Source of the DNA: Spirochaetia bacterium 38H-sp
Lineage (GTDB): Bacteria; Spirochaetota; Spirochaetia; Winmispirales; Winmispiraceae
DNA: 64,000 bases
Direction: 5' to 3'
NCBI GenBank assembly: GCA_039023545.1
Contig: JBCHKQ010000001.1
Span: 310,001-374,000 of the forward strand
Made by a program: the position numbers and the translations under genes. The stretch's first letter is position 1, and every line of letters begins with the position of its first letter. A model generated the notes under the pieces. It was not told where the DNA came from and ran no database searches. It was given only the letters and a program-made list of their open reading frames with translations. Below, one piece after another: positions 25,656-34,768 of the stretch.

Positions 25656-25724
25656 TGATTTCCGGCAAGGGTTTTTCTGTTTTACACCAAAAAACCACTT
25701 TCTATTGCTTTTTGCTGACAGGCA

Positions 25725-25755
25725 GCAGGGGACGGAGACGTCCCCTGCGTTCGGT
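25725..25755 (-). repeat. ACCGAACG-hairpin element 5
   Basis: Minus strand ACCGAACG (25755-25748), then a perfect 10-bp stem GCAGGGGACG / CGTCCCCTGC with a GAGA tetraloop on the + strand. No T run follows. It lies upstream of the coiled-coil gene, 70 bp from element 4 and in inverted orientation to it. The rest of the 276-nt gap is AT-rich. Confidence 0.8.
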
Positions 25756-25889
25756 ATAAGTTATAGACATTTATGGCCAGGATATATAAAAAAAGTCCTA
25801 TTCTGTCGATGATAAAATACAGAAAACCTTTTTTTCTTGACTTTTGTTAATTATAATTAAAGGTGTGATATTTTTATCGGGAGTTTTTT

Positions 25890-28340
25890 GTGGGAAGTCT
25901 GCTGTCCAAAGCAAAGGAAATCAGAAAAGAGGCCGGATTTATAATCGTAGAGCAGAATAAGCTTCCCGGCAAAAATACTCTTACCTCTCAGGAAGAGAAA
26001 GAGATAGCAGAAGAGATAGAACATATTGTCGAGAAAAATAAAATTCATGTTGATGAAAATACTTTTAAAATCCATGCCCAAAAGAAAGGAAGCCTTCTTC
26101 CTTTTCTTATCAATCTCTTTGCTGTAATAGCTATTGTTTCCAGTTTTTTTGTGTTTCGTTATCTTTCTGCCCGTGAACAGGAGAGGATTGCTTCCGGTTC
26201 TACAGAGCTTGCCGCAGTAGAGGCAAAGCTGATTCAAGAAATTCAGCGACAGGCACAGGAAAAACTTAAGGAAAAAGAGGCGGAGATTTCTACTATCCAG
26301 CAAAAACTTTCCGAGCTTGCAAAACAGCAGGAAGAGCTGGAAGCAAGCATGCAGGATAAAATAAAGCAGAAAGAAGAAGAGCTCAAAGGTCAACTTGAGC
26401 TTGTTCTTGCGGAAGAGAGAAAAAAGCTGGAGGCTCAGGGTGCATCTGAGGAAACAATACGAGAACAACTCGCAATTATAGAGCAGCAAAAGAATCAAGA
26501 ATTGGCTTCTCAGATAGATGAGTTTAAAAGACAGGCAGAAGAAGAGAAAAAACAACTTGCTCTTACCATAGATAATCTCAAAAAAGACTATCAAAGCAGC
26601 TTGGACAAGCTTATTGCAGAAAGGAAAGCGCTTGAGGAAGAAGCAAAACAAAAGGAAGAAAAGCTAAGAAAGGAGTATGAAGAAAAGACGCAAAGTCTTC
26701 TTGCCCAGCAGCAAGCAACAAGCGAGGAACTACAATCAGCAAGAGCACGGCTTGCTTCTCTGGGAGAACAACAGCAGCGGTCTCAGCTTGTGGAAGATAG
26801 GATAATGGGGCTTTATTCGGACATAAAAAAATCTCTGGAACAAAAAGATTATGATACAGCACAGCAAAAGCTTGTTTCTCTGCAGGATTTTTTAAACAGC
26901 AATGAGATGATTTCTCTGGACAGTCTCAAGGAGAGGAGACAAATAGATCTCTTTGTCACAGATACACTTGAGCAGATGATAGAGCTGCAAAAACAGCAGA
27001 CAAGTCTGGACACTGCTTCCCTTGTAGCACAGGCTAATCTGCTTGCTAGAATACGTGCCACAGTATCCAGTGCTCAGGAGGCCATAAGACAGGGAGATGC
27101 AGAATCTGCAACAAAACTCTATACCGAGGCAATAAAGCTGATACCACAGATAAAAGAAAGCCATGCATACCTTGTATCCCTACTGGAAAATGCACAAACA
27201 AGACAGAGCAAGGCTGTCCTTGCCGCCCTTGATGAGGCCGATACAGCATATAAAAACAAAGAAACAGAAAAAGCCCTTGACGCCTATAAAAAAGCCCTAT
27301 CCTACCTGCCTGTGGACAAAACAAGATATGAGAGAATAGCAGAGAATCTTGTTGCAATAGGCGAGACAAAAAACAGACAAATACAAGATGCGGCAGAAAA
27401 GACAACAATAGTCCGGCAGAAAGAGTTGGCACAACAACTTATGACTGCAGCAGAAAAACTTATGTCTCAGGCCAGATATCAGGAAGCAATAGAGCAATAC
27501 GCAAAGGCACTTGCGGACTACCCGGACGGCATAGATACTGCCAAAGCAATAAGCGGGATAAGAAACAGCATAACGGCATACAACAAACAAACAGAAAAAA
27601 CTGTAGCAGATTACATCGCAGCACAGAAGAAGCTGCAACAAGAACTTGATACGATAAAAAAAGAACTGGAAGAAAGCAATAAAGAAAACTCAAAGCTTGC
27701 AGAAAGAATAAAAGAACTGCAAGCAGTAAATGCAGAAGCGGACACATACGCACAAGAAAACACAAAAATCAAGGAAGAGAACAGCAAACTTACAGAAGAG
27801 AGAAAACAACTGCAAGAAAAAATAGCAGCCATGGAGCAGGATAACAAAAAACTCACGGATAGAATATCCGAGTTGGAAAAACAACTTGCAAACGCAAAGA
27901 ACAAAACCGCACCAGCACTCTCACAGGAAGAAAAAGACGCACTCCAAGAGCAGATAGACACCCTCAATAAAAAGCTGGAATCATACGAGAGACTCAAAGA
28001 CAGCTACATAAGCTACGCCCGCAAAGAAGACCAGCTTATAAGCCAATACGGAGAAACCGGACTTTCCCAAGCCAAAGTCTACCTCGACAGCTTCCTCTCC
28101 TCCCCCGAGGCAAAAGCTAGCTTCCCCGGCCTCTTCTCAAGAATAAAAGCCTATGACAAAGCCTTTACAGAAGCAGGTAAAAGAAGCGCCATGATAGAAG
28201 CAATAGACATCATGGAAGCACTCTCATACTTTGACACCCAGGAAAAAAAGCTGGCATTTCTCAAAGACCAGATGGAACAAGCAAAAAACAACGAAGCTCT
28301 GTACGCATTTCTAGAAAGCCTGACAGCCCTCATACAGTAA
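25890..28340 (+). CDS. Large coiled-coil/TPR membrane-anchored protein
   Basis: 816 residues from GTG 25890 with GGGAG upstream. Residues ~1-68 are cytoplasmic and charged, one membrane helix follows (LLPFLINLFAVIAIVSSFFVF, ~69-89), then a very long Glu/Lys/Gln-rich coiled coil (~95-310). A helical-repeat region comes next with TPR-like units (DAESATKLYTEAIKLIP, EKALDAYKKALSYLP, YQEAIEQYAKALADYP), a second coiled coil (~560-690), and a globular helical C-terminus. It is probably a periplasmic scaffold of spirochaete envelope or cell shape, but no function is established. Third-position base use shifts from G/T in the first third to A/C at the end. Confidence 0.75.
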   Translation: MGSLLSKAKEIRKEAGFIIVEQNKLPGKNTLTSQEEKEIAEEIEHIVEKNKIHVDENTFKIHAQKKGSLLPFLINLFAVIAIVSSFFVFRYLSAREQERIASGSTELAAVEAKLIQEIQRQAQEKLKEKEAEISTIQQKLSELAKQQEELEASMQDKIKQKEEELKGQLELVLAEERKKLEAQGASEETIREQLAIIEQQKNQELASQIDEFKRQAEEEKKQLALTIDNLKKDYQSSLDKLIAERKALEEEAKQKEEKLRKEYEEKTQSLLAQQQATSEELQSARARLASLGEQQQRSQLVEDRIMGLYSDIKKSLEQKDYDTAQQKLVSLQDFLNSNEMISLDSLKERRQIDLFVTDTLEQMIELQKQQTSLDTASLVAQANLLARIRATVSSAQEAIRQGDAESATKLYTEAIKLIPQIKESHAYLVSLLENAQTRQSKAVLAALDEADTAYKNKETEKALDAYKKALSYLPVDKTRYERIAENLVAIGETKNRQIQDAAEKTTIVRQKELAQQLMTAAEKLMSQARYQEAIEQYAKALADYPDGIDTAKAISGIRNSITAYNKQTEKTVADYIAAQKKLQQELDTIKKELEESNKENSKLAERIKELQAVNAEADTYAQENTKIKEENSKLTEERKQLQEKIAAMEQDNKKLTDRISELEKQLANAKNKTAPALSQEEKDALQEQIDTLNKKLESYERLKDSYISYARKEDQLISQYGETGLSQAKVYLDSFLSSPEAKASFPGLFSRIKAYDKAFTEAGKRSAMIEAIDIMEALSYFDTQEKKLAFLKDQMEQAKNNEALYAFLESLTALIQ

Positions 28341-28352
28341 AAACAACTTTAT

Positions 28353-28405
28353 ACCGAACGTCGTCCCCGCGTCACACAAGAAAACATAATAGAAAAGGAG
28401 CGACG
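28353..28405 (+). repeat. ACCGAACG element 6 (weak hairpin)
   Basis: TTAT then ACCGAACG (28353-28360), 12 nt after the coiled-coil gene. The pairing arm CGTCG (28359-28363) meets CGACG only at 28401-28405, so the loop is ~37 nt and the hairpin is degenerate. It may be a decayed copy. Confidence 0.6.
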
Positions 28406-28436
28406 AATCCTGCCTGCGGCATCAAAGAAAAAACAA

Positions 28437-29489
28437 TCAAGGTTCATAAGCATAAAGAGTAAAATTGGCAGCCTTCCCGTCCTTGGTATCAAAAATACTA
28501 GCAAGAGAAAAGATCAGCTTCTTGGTTCCTTTGATTTCATACTCTCCACAGTAGTTGAGAAGAGTGGCATCAACAGCAACCCCTATCTCAGCAAAAGAAG
28601 AACTGTCATAAAAATAAAACATCTCCTCATCCGGATTATACGCCACAAGACGACCTGCAGAAGTAGCATCTATAACATAACCCGATATCTTACCCTTCTC
28701 CTGTACAATCGGTGTAGTAGAATCACCGCTTGTCACCATGAGTTTTATCTCACTACCATCTTTATAGCTTATATAACCTACAGGATTGGGAGAAGAGTAA
28801 AATATCTCATAATATGCAGAAGAAGGATTGGGAATAGAATATGTACCTCTATCAACAAAACCGAAAGTTGGACTGGGACTAGGAACCAAAGAAACAGAAG
28901 AGCTTGTATACTTTTCTATATAATTATCAGAGGACTCATAGAGGCATCCTGCAATAAAATTGTTGCTCTCGACATAAGAAAGACCAAAGGCATATATATT
29001 ATTGCCAGAAACAGGATTGTTGCTATAGTCTACAACAGAGTCCATATCATTAAAATCAAGTGTTCTTGCTATTATGACCAAAGGCTCGGCATTATCCTCC
29101 TTTATATATCCAATAAGCACATCTGCTTCTCCGTCATCATATGGGCCAACAAGAACTTCCAAATTGTCAGCATACGCAGAACCGGTAAAAAAACCGGTAA
29201 CATAAGCCGCACTGTCGCCAATCATATTTAAAGTCACATTGCCGTCATTCCTCTTTTCTACTGCAAGTCCGTAGTTGATATGAGATTCGTCCCGTACAGG
29301 ATAAAAAAACAATCTATCTGAAGAATTGGTATTCCAATCTATCTCTATAAAAGCAGTTTCTCCCAGTTTTTCCATACCTGCAGATTCTATGGAAGCAAGG
29401 GTTTTTATTAGCTCCTCGTTATATAAAGGCAAAGTGCAGGAAACAATAAACAAAAAAGAAATTATAATTATAAAACCTGTCTTTTTCAT
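28437..29489 (-). CDS. Lipoprotein of unknown function (module copy B)
   Basis: 350 residues from ATG 29489, directly after the stop of the partner gene (4 nt). Signal peptide MKKTGFIIIISFLFIVSC with lipobox FIVSC, so it is lipidated at Cys18. The mature part has repeated beta units around aromatic and Asp-rich turns (VLVGPYDDGEADVLIGYI, MFYFYDSSSFAEIG), perhaps a propeller-like fold. It is the last gene of a four-gene minus operon of two [exported PEGA-like protein + lipoprotein] pairs and resembles the lipoprotein 30672-31676 in length and style. Confidence 0.6.
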   Translation of the reverse strand: MKKTGFIIIISFLFIVSCTLPLYNEELIKTLASIESAGMEKLGETAFIEIDWNTNSSDRLFFYPVRDESHINYGLAVEKRNDGNVTLNMIGDSAAYVTGFFTGSAYADNLEVLVGPYDDGEADVLIGYIKEDNAEPLVIIARTLDFNDMDSVVDYSNNPVSGNNIYAFGLSYVESNNFIAGCLYESSDNYIEKYTSSSVSLVPSPSPTFGFVDRGTYSIPNPSSAYYEIFYSSPNPVGYISYKDGSEIKLMVTSGDSTTPIVQEKGKISGYVIDATSAGRLVAYNPDEEMFYFYDSSSFAEIGVAVDATLLNYCGEYEIKGTKKLIFSLASIFDTKDGKAANFTLYAYEP

Positions 29490-29493
29490 AGTC

Positions 29494-30681
29494 TTAGAAC
29501 TCCATCCTGAGCCCCAGTCTTGTACCGGGGACAAAAAAAGCATTATAAATATCCCCGGAAGACTCCATATCCATATTTCCTTCCAGAGACTGGTAAATCT
29601 GCTTTCTATCATTACTTATATAGCTTGTAAAGAAGCTCTCAAAAAAGAAGCTCCATTTGCCTACGGCATAAAAGAGAGGCAAATCAGCACCAAGACCGAT
29701 CTCCGTAAAAAAAGGAGCTACAGGATCAAGACCCGTATAACCCACAGGATACACAAACCGTAAATTAAAACCCGCAAAAAAGAAAAGAGAAACATCGGAA
29801 AGAAAACGATAAAACGGAACAGAAAAACCCAACCCGGTTTCTATAAGAGGAAAAGAAACAAAACCTGCAGAAACAGAAGCATATACATCAGAGGGAAGAT
29901 AATAGCCTATACCATACCACTTTATATCCCAGTCAAGCCTAAGCTTATCCGGAATAAGCCAGTAAGCAAACCCAATATAGGGATACTGGATGTGCTGAGC
30001 TCCAATACTTACTGCAAGGCCATAGACCTTTGCCTGAAAAAAATCCACACGTGTTTTATCATTCACCGACAATGCAGCAATCAGCTCCACAGGCCTGTAT
30101 CCATCCTTCTCCGCACGAATAACATAAGTACTGGGCGCAGGAAGCCTGAGCCTGACCAGTCCCTTATCTCCTACGACAACAGGCTCATCGAAAATCCCAC
30201 TTAAACTAGTTCCCGGAAGCGCAGACACAACCAGCACACCCTCACCAAACTTAGGCTTCTGTCTGCTTACAGACTCAGCCAACTCTTTGAGCTTATCTTT
30301 TATGGGAGAAACAACCGCACGGGCAAGCACAGGAGAAGAAATAACAGGAGGAAGTTCCTGTTCATAATGCCATATTTCCTGCTTGACAGAAAAATCCCAT
30401 ACAGAAAAAACAATCATATCGTTCTGCATATAGAGCAGCAAAGCACTATCTACCCCTCTGGAAATTGCAAGCCCTTTTAATTCGTCGGGATTATCAGAAA
30501 AACGATCAGCTATCTTTACAGCAAGCCAATCCTGCATAGCAAGCTCAGAAAGAGTCTCTTCGCGGATAAGCTTATCAATGTCATCAGAAGCCATAAACAA
30601 CACAACCCTATCAATTGCAAAAAGAGCAGGAATAAAAAACAAAGAGAACAAAACTCCAAACAAGAAACGTCTTACCACCAT
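29494..30681 (-). CDS. Exported PEGA-like envelope protein (module copy B)
   Basis: 395 residues, signal peptide MVVRRFLFGVLFSLFFIPALFA. Residues ~25-140 look like an alpha/beta domain (DIDKLIREETLSELAMQDWL). LVRLRLPAPSTYVIRAEKDGYRPVEL is PEGA-like. The C-terminal ~180 residues are aromatic-rich strands (YPYIGFAYWLIPDKLRLDWDIKWYG) ending in LGLRMEF, as in an outer-membrane barrel. It overlaps the upstream lipoprotein gene by 10 nt. The architecture matches 31670-32758. Confidence 0.6.
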   Translation of the reverse strand: MVVRRFLFGVLFSLFFIPALFAIDRVVLFMASDDIDKLIREETLSELAMQDWLAVKIADRFSDNPDELKGLAISRGVDSALLLYMQNDMIVFSVWDFSVKQEIWHYEQELPPVISSPVLARAVVSPIKDKLKELAESVSRQKPKFGEGVLVVSALPGTSLSGIFDEPVVVGDKGLVRLRLPAPSTYVIRAEKDGYRPVELIAALSVNDKTRVDFFQAKVYGLAVSIGAQHIQYPYIGFAYWLIPDKLRLDWDIKWYGIGYYLPSDVYASVSAGFVSFPLIETGLGFSVPFYRFLSDVSLFFFAGFNLRFVYPVGYTGLDPVAPFFTEIGLGADLPLFYAVGKWSFFFESFFTSYISNDRKQIYQSLEGNMDMESSGDIYNAFFVPGTRLGLRMEF

Positions 30682-31676
30682 ACAGCTCCCTTATATATAT
30701 ATCCGCTCTTTCTGTCAAAAACATACAGAACAGAACCATCTCTGGAAAGGGCAAAAGCAGAATCATCATAAAAAGGCCACTCGTCTGTTGATTTTTTGCT
30801 GCCGCTAAGGTTGTAACGCTCTATATAATTCTTATCATCTTCTTCTTTTAAAACAAGTATAGTATCTCCTCCTACGGCAATGGTCCCATCTCCCCACAAG
30901 TCATAGCCTGCATCTCCGGAGAAGCTGGCATGGGGATAAAAATCCATAAGAGGTCCAGTAATAGAAGAAATATCATAGGGAACGGACAAGAAAATAAAAT
31001 CAGAATCCATACTCATAAGAATGGAAAAATATTTCTCTGTCTCCCAAGTAGAAATCCAATTGTCAACAACAGAAGTAGCACTTGAGAAATAATCAAGGGT
31101 AGATGGAGTAGGGATTGTCGACGGTGGGAAAGAACTTGCCACAGAAGAATAAGATAAGCCATTTGTTCCTGATGTTTCGTTTTTAAGAAGATAATAGTTT
31201 CCGTTTACATATAAACCGTTAGTCCATTCAGTAAGCGTACCTCCCTCATCCGTCACGTTTTTATTGCCCACATCAATCTTGTAACTGCCCCACCACAGAT
31301 AAGAACCGTCCCAGAAAATATTATCAAAACGATGGCCGGGAGTACTAAAAAAATCATCTTCATTAAAAACAGCCTCAACACTTAAATCGTCATCCATAAC
31401 AATAAGCCTGAGTTTATTTCCATCAGAAGACCATACAAATACAGCAAAAATCACATACTTCGTATCGGTATTGTCAACTACCCCAACACAACGCAATCTC
31501 ATATCAACCCCTTCATACGGAGGAGAAGCGATATCGGATACAAGATCAGAAATTTTTACTTCGTTATCCGCCCAGGAGACCATTGGAGAAAAGGGAGAAG
31601 AAAGAAGAAAGGAACAGGAAGGAAACAACAACGCAACAAAAAATAAAAAAAGAATAGAAACAATATTCTTTACCAT
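30672..31676 (-). CDS. Lipoprotein of unknown function (module copy A)
   Basis: 334 residues. Signal peptide MVKNIVSILFLFFVALLFPSC with lipobox LFPSC. The mature part holds many short beta segments and Trp/Asp/Gly turns (VFVWSSDGNKLRLIVMDDDL, YLWWGSYKIDVGNKNV, GDGTIAVGGDTILVL), which suggests a beta-propeller. It overlaps the upstream PEGA-like gene by 7 nt and the downstream one by 10 nt, so translation is coupled. Function unknown. Confidence 0.6.
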   Translation of the reverse strand: MVKNIVSILFLFFVALLFPSCSFLLSSPFSPMVSWADNEVKISDLVSDIASPPYEGVDMRLRCVGVVDNTDTKYVIFAVFVWSSDGNKLRLIVMDDDLSVEAVFNEDDFFSTPGHRFDNIFWDGSYLWWGSYKIDVGNKNVTDEGGTLTEWTNGLYVNGNYYLLKNETSGTNGLSYSSVASSFPPSTIPTPSTLDYFSSATSVVDNWISTWETEKYFSILMSMDSDFIFLSVPYDISSITGPLMDFYPHASFSGDAGYDLWGDGTIAVGGDTILVLKEEDDKNYIERYNLSGSKKSTDEWPFYDDSAFALSRDGSVLYVFDRKSGYIYKGAVWW

Positions 31677-32758
31677 CTTACAATGCCTCCCAGAGACATA
31701 ATAGGTCCTCCGTCCGGCTCAAGCTCTATTGCCCCCTGGGGTATAAGTCCCGTACCCAGACTATAATCATAACCACCGCGTATAAACACACCCAAAAAAG
31801 GCAAAGGATTAAACTCTAGTCCTACAGCACCTACATGCACATAAAAATCCAACGAAATAGAAGAATCCTTTAAAAATGTTGCATAAAAGCCCACACCACT
31901 CTCAATCCATATACGAAAAAAATTAGCAGGTTGTCCCAATATGTATGCCCCTACAACCATCTCAGCCTGATTATGAGGAACAACATAGCGCGCAAAAATA
32001 CCATCTGAATACTGGACAAAAAAGTACTCCTTCAATCCTGTAAAAACAAATCCCGGGATAAGATACCATCTGCCTTCCATACCCAACCCCATAATTTGTC
32101 CGGTAGATAGAAAAGAAGCAGTTTCAAAGATGCTTTTCTTTACAAGAGGGGGCAGCCTGAGCTCCGCAGGAGAAGAATCTGCTACATAATCTGTAATTGC
32201 AGTATAATAGCCTTCTTTTTCTACTCTGACACGCAGCTTACTACCTTGAGAGACAAAAATCTGCTTTTTTGTTTTAAGAATCCCGTCTTTTATGGTACCT
32301 ATATTTCTGTTTCCCATAAAAACAACTGCATCTTCATCTTGAGAATAAATAACCAGTGGAAAGACTTTATCGGCCTTGGGAGAATATTCCGGTGCTTTGG
32401 AAGCAAGGCTGTCCATAACAGCAACAATAGCTTTATCAACAGCAGAAGAAAGTTCTAGGGCAGAGGTTACACTCTGCAGAGAAGAGGCCACAAGCCTCTC
32501 TCCTCCATCATCATAAAGACGTAAAACAAGAAAAACCCTAAGTCCCTTTTTCCATACAGAGGACTCCATGACAAGAACAGAATTATCGGAGACAGCTATA
32601 CCCCGTCCGTCAAGAGAGTTGATTATCATACTATCTATTGAATCGGCGGAAATCCCAGAATTTTCTGACACAGAAGAAGGTCTCAGCATAAGACTAACAC
32701 CGTCTGCAAAAACAGAGAAAGTTGTAAAAAACACAAGAAAGACAAAGAATTGCCTCAT
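31670..32758 (-). CDS. Exported PEGA-like envelope protein (module copy A)
   Basis: 362 residues, signal peptide MRQFFVFLVFFTTFSVFADG. The N-terminal half is alpha/beta (IDSMIINSLDGRGIAVSDNS), the middle PEGA-like (KLRVRVEKEGYYTAITDYVAD), and the C-terminal ~150 residues read as membrane strands (VGAVGLEFNPLPFLGVFIRGGYDYSLG) ending MSLGGIVRW. First gene of the four-gene operon. No convincing Shine-Dalgarno sequence; ATG is preceded by AT-rich sequence (TATTATAAATA). Confidence 0.6.
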   Translation of the reverse strand: MRQFFVFLVFFTTFSVFADGVSLMLRPSSVSENSGISADSIDSMIINSLDGRGIAVSDNSVLVMESSVWKKGLRVFLVLRLYDDGGERLVASSLQSVTSALELSSAVDKAIVAVMDSLASKAPEYSPKADKVFPLVIYSQDEDAVVFMGNRNIGTIKDGILKTKKQIFVSQGSKLRVRVEKEGYYTAITDYVADSSPAELRLPPLVKKSIFETASFLSTGQIMGLGMEGRWYLIPGFVFTGLKEYFFVQYSDGIFARYVVPHNQAEMVVGAYILGQPANFFRIWIESGVGFYATFLKDSSISLDFYVHVGAVGLEFNPLPFLGVFIRGGYDYSLGTGLIPQGAIELEPDGGPIMSLGGIVRW

Positions 32759-32840
32759 TATTTATAATATAGTACCAAAGCTGACAAATCTCCACATATA
32801 AAAACAAATAATACTAGGATGATTTTCTTAGATATTCTTC

Positions 32841-33629
32841 TCAGAAAATATTTTTTCTTAAATATTCCTGAGATTTTTTTATCCTTGCAGGGGCAGTCAA
32901 AAATCTAAAAAGAATCTTAGGAAAGGTAAGCCATGCAAGCCTCCTACCATTTTTAATACCTCTCTTTATGTTTTCAACAAAAAAACCGGCAACTATCTCG
33001 GGCGGATCCGCAAGAATTTTGTATATTTTAAGCTTGTTTTGATTGGTTTTATCTTTATCGTTTATAAGCAAATCAGTAAACATCATACCAGGACTGAGCA
33101 AAGAAATATTAACTCCGCTTCCCTTAACCTCTTTGGAAAAGCCGAGGGTAAAATATCTTAAGGCAGCTTTGCTTGTACCATACAGGTTAAGCCTATCCAT
33201 ATGCTTACCATCGCTACCCCAGCCCTCCATATTGAATATATGACCGTATCCCTGTTCTTTCATTCGGAGAAAGGCTTCTCTGCTTCCATACATGCTTCCC
33301 AGAAGATTGGTCTTTATTACCTTTTGATATTCATCCGGAGTAGCTTCCCATAAATGGGTGGAATCCTGGGTAATGCCCGCATTGTTTATCCATATATCAA
33401 CAGAGCCCATAAGCTCCCATGCTCTTTGCGCTAGGAGTCTGACATGCTCTGGACTCCTAACATCACAGGCTAGATAATACACTGTGCCAATATTTTCTAA
33501 AGATGGCAGGATCTTTTTTATGTTGTCATCTGTTCTTCCAGTGATAAAAACAGTATCCCCTTGCTTTAAAAACTCTTCTGCCAAAGCTCTTCCCAAACCT
33601 CTTGTAGAACCTGTTATAACAACATTCAT
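32841..33629 (-). CDS. Short-chain dehydrogenase/reductase
   Basis: 262 residues. Cofactor motif TGSTRGLGRALAEEFL (residues 7-22), WINNAGIT, catalytic YGTSKAALRYF. The C-terminal part (IKNGRRLAWLTFPKILFRFL) is basic-hydrophobic and may touch the membrane. It overlaps the preceding membrane-protein gene by 4 nt, so the two are co-translated and may act on the same lipid-soluble substrate. RBS AGAGGAGA. Confidence 0.85.
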   Translation of the reverse strand: MNVVITGSTRGLGRALAEEFLKQGDTVFITGRTDDNIKKILPSLENIGTVYYLACDVRSPEHVRLLAQRAWELMGSVDIWINNAGITQDSTHLWEATPDEYQKVIKTNLLGSMYGSREAFLRMKEQGYGHIFNMEGWGSDGKHMDRLNLYGTSKAALRYFTLGFSKEVKGSGVNISLLSPGMMFTDLLINDKDKTNQNKLKIYKILADPPEIVAGFFVENIKRGIKNGRRLAWLTFPKILFRFLTAPARIKKSQEYLRKNIF

Positions 33630-34621
33630 ATTCTTTCTCCTCTATCGTTTATGTTGTCAAAGGCAGAAGGAAAAATCTTGCTTAAAATAAACATTAGAAA
33701 CCAAAGCCCCAACGCACCACCGTAAAGCGCAACAGGGATAAAACTTACTTCATAAAGTTTGCTATAGCCTCTCTGATAATAAAGAACAGCAACCAAAGCT
33801 ATGTAAACAATCCAATTGAGTTTATAAACCCAGGATGGAAGTTTTATACCATATTGGTAGGTCATAACTGCCATAAATAAAAATCCAGTAACAAACATGG
33901 GCCATATTTCCTGCCCCTTGTAAGTTGCTATGGCAAAAGCATGCAGGGCTACAAAGGTTTCAAGCAAAGCAACCCATGTTGTGCTGGTATGTATTGGTTT
34001 TCCAACCATTGATGTTTGGATAAACAATAAAAACATATATATAAAACCGGCAAGAAGGCCGTAGGAGCCTTCCATGGGATGGAACCAAAATGTATATACC
34101 AGAGCCCAGCTTATATATATGCCATGCCACTTTCTGACGGGTTTTCTCAGTTTGTCTTTTATGCCTATTTTTTTCCCAAAGAAAAGCCCTCTACGACCTT
34201 CCAGCATAAAGAGCAGAATAATAAGCATTATTATGACAGAATATTGACTTGACCATATAGGTACATCCTGAGCAAGTCCATCGTAAAAAAGATGTGTCTG
34301 TATGAGATGCAGAATTACAAAAAATATATTGGATATAAAAATCCATTTTACAACTTTCTCTTTTTTTTCTTTCTGGTCCGCTTTTATAGCAAAAAAAGCC
34401 AGTACCCATATGCTGAGTTGATGTAATGTATATCCTGTCCATGCAGAGATCCGAGAAATGAGTCCTGGCTCGGGAAGCTGCCAATAATACCAGGATGCTC
34501 CTTTATCCGAAAGATGTTCTATTGATTCTAGTCTGCTTCCCAAAAACCAGACAATAAAAGCAATTACTCCGTAAATTACAAATCCTGCTATAAAAAACTT
34601 GTTTTCTTTTATTTTTGCCAT
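33626..34621 (-). CDS. Polytopic membrane protein with membrane-embedded histidines
   Basis: 331 residues from ATG 34621 (RBS AAGGAA); an upstream in-frame start at 34672 lacks an RBS. Eight or nine membrane segments. Histidines lie in or next to several of them (YTLHQLSIW, ILHLIQTHLFYDG, KWHGIYISW, FWFHPMEGS, PIHTSTTW, FVALHAFAI), a pattern compatible with metal or haem binding. I cannot name the family. It is coupled to the SDR downstream. Confidence 0.55.
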   Translation of the reverse strand: MAKIKENKFFIAGFVIYGVIAFIVWFLGSRLESIEHLSDKGASWYYWQLPEPGLISRISAWTGYTLHQLSIWVLAFFAIKADQKEKKEKVVKWIFISNIFFVILHLIQTHLFYDGLAQDVPIWSSQYSVIIMLIILLFMLEGRRGLFFGKKIGIKDKLRKPVRKWHGIYISWALVYTFWFHPMEGSYGLLAGFIYMFLLFIQTSMVGKPIHTSTTWVALLETFVALHAFAIATYKGQEIWPMFVTGFLFMAVMTYQYGIKLPSWVYKLNWIVYIALVAVLYYQRGYSKLYEVSFIPVALYGGALGLWFLMFILSKIFPSAFDNINDRGERI

Positions 34622-34680
34622 TTGATTATGTTTCCTTGATAATATGATAATTCCTTTTCTCTGTTTTTGCAATTTAAAAA

Positions 34681-34706
34681 GGCAGGCCGCAGGTCTGCCG
34701 TTCGGT
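34681..34706 (-). repeat. ACCGAACG-hairpin element 7
   Basis: Minus strand ACCGAACG (34706-34699), 8-bp stem GGCAGGCC/GGTCTGCC with one G-T pair (34699-34681), then TTTTTAAA. It lies between two divergent gene starts, so it ends no gene. Confidence 0.8.
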
Positions 34707-34732
34707 ATTTTCTTAGATTATAAAAAACTTTC

Positions 34733-34761
34733 TTGCACGCTTTGTCTCTCAGTGTTAAAGT
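34733..34761 (+). promoter_or_regulatory. Promoter giving a possible leaderless transcript
   Basis: TTGCAC (34733-34738), 17-nt spacer, TAAAGT (34756-34761). The start codon ATG begins at 34769, 7 nt after the -10 box, and there is no Shine-Dalgarno sequence. Confidence 0.5.
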
Positions 34762-34768
34762 CTTATAT

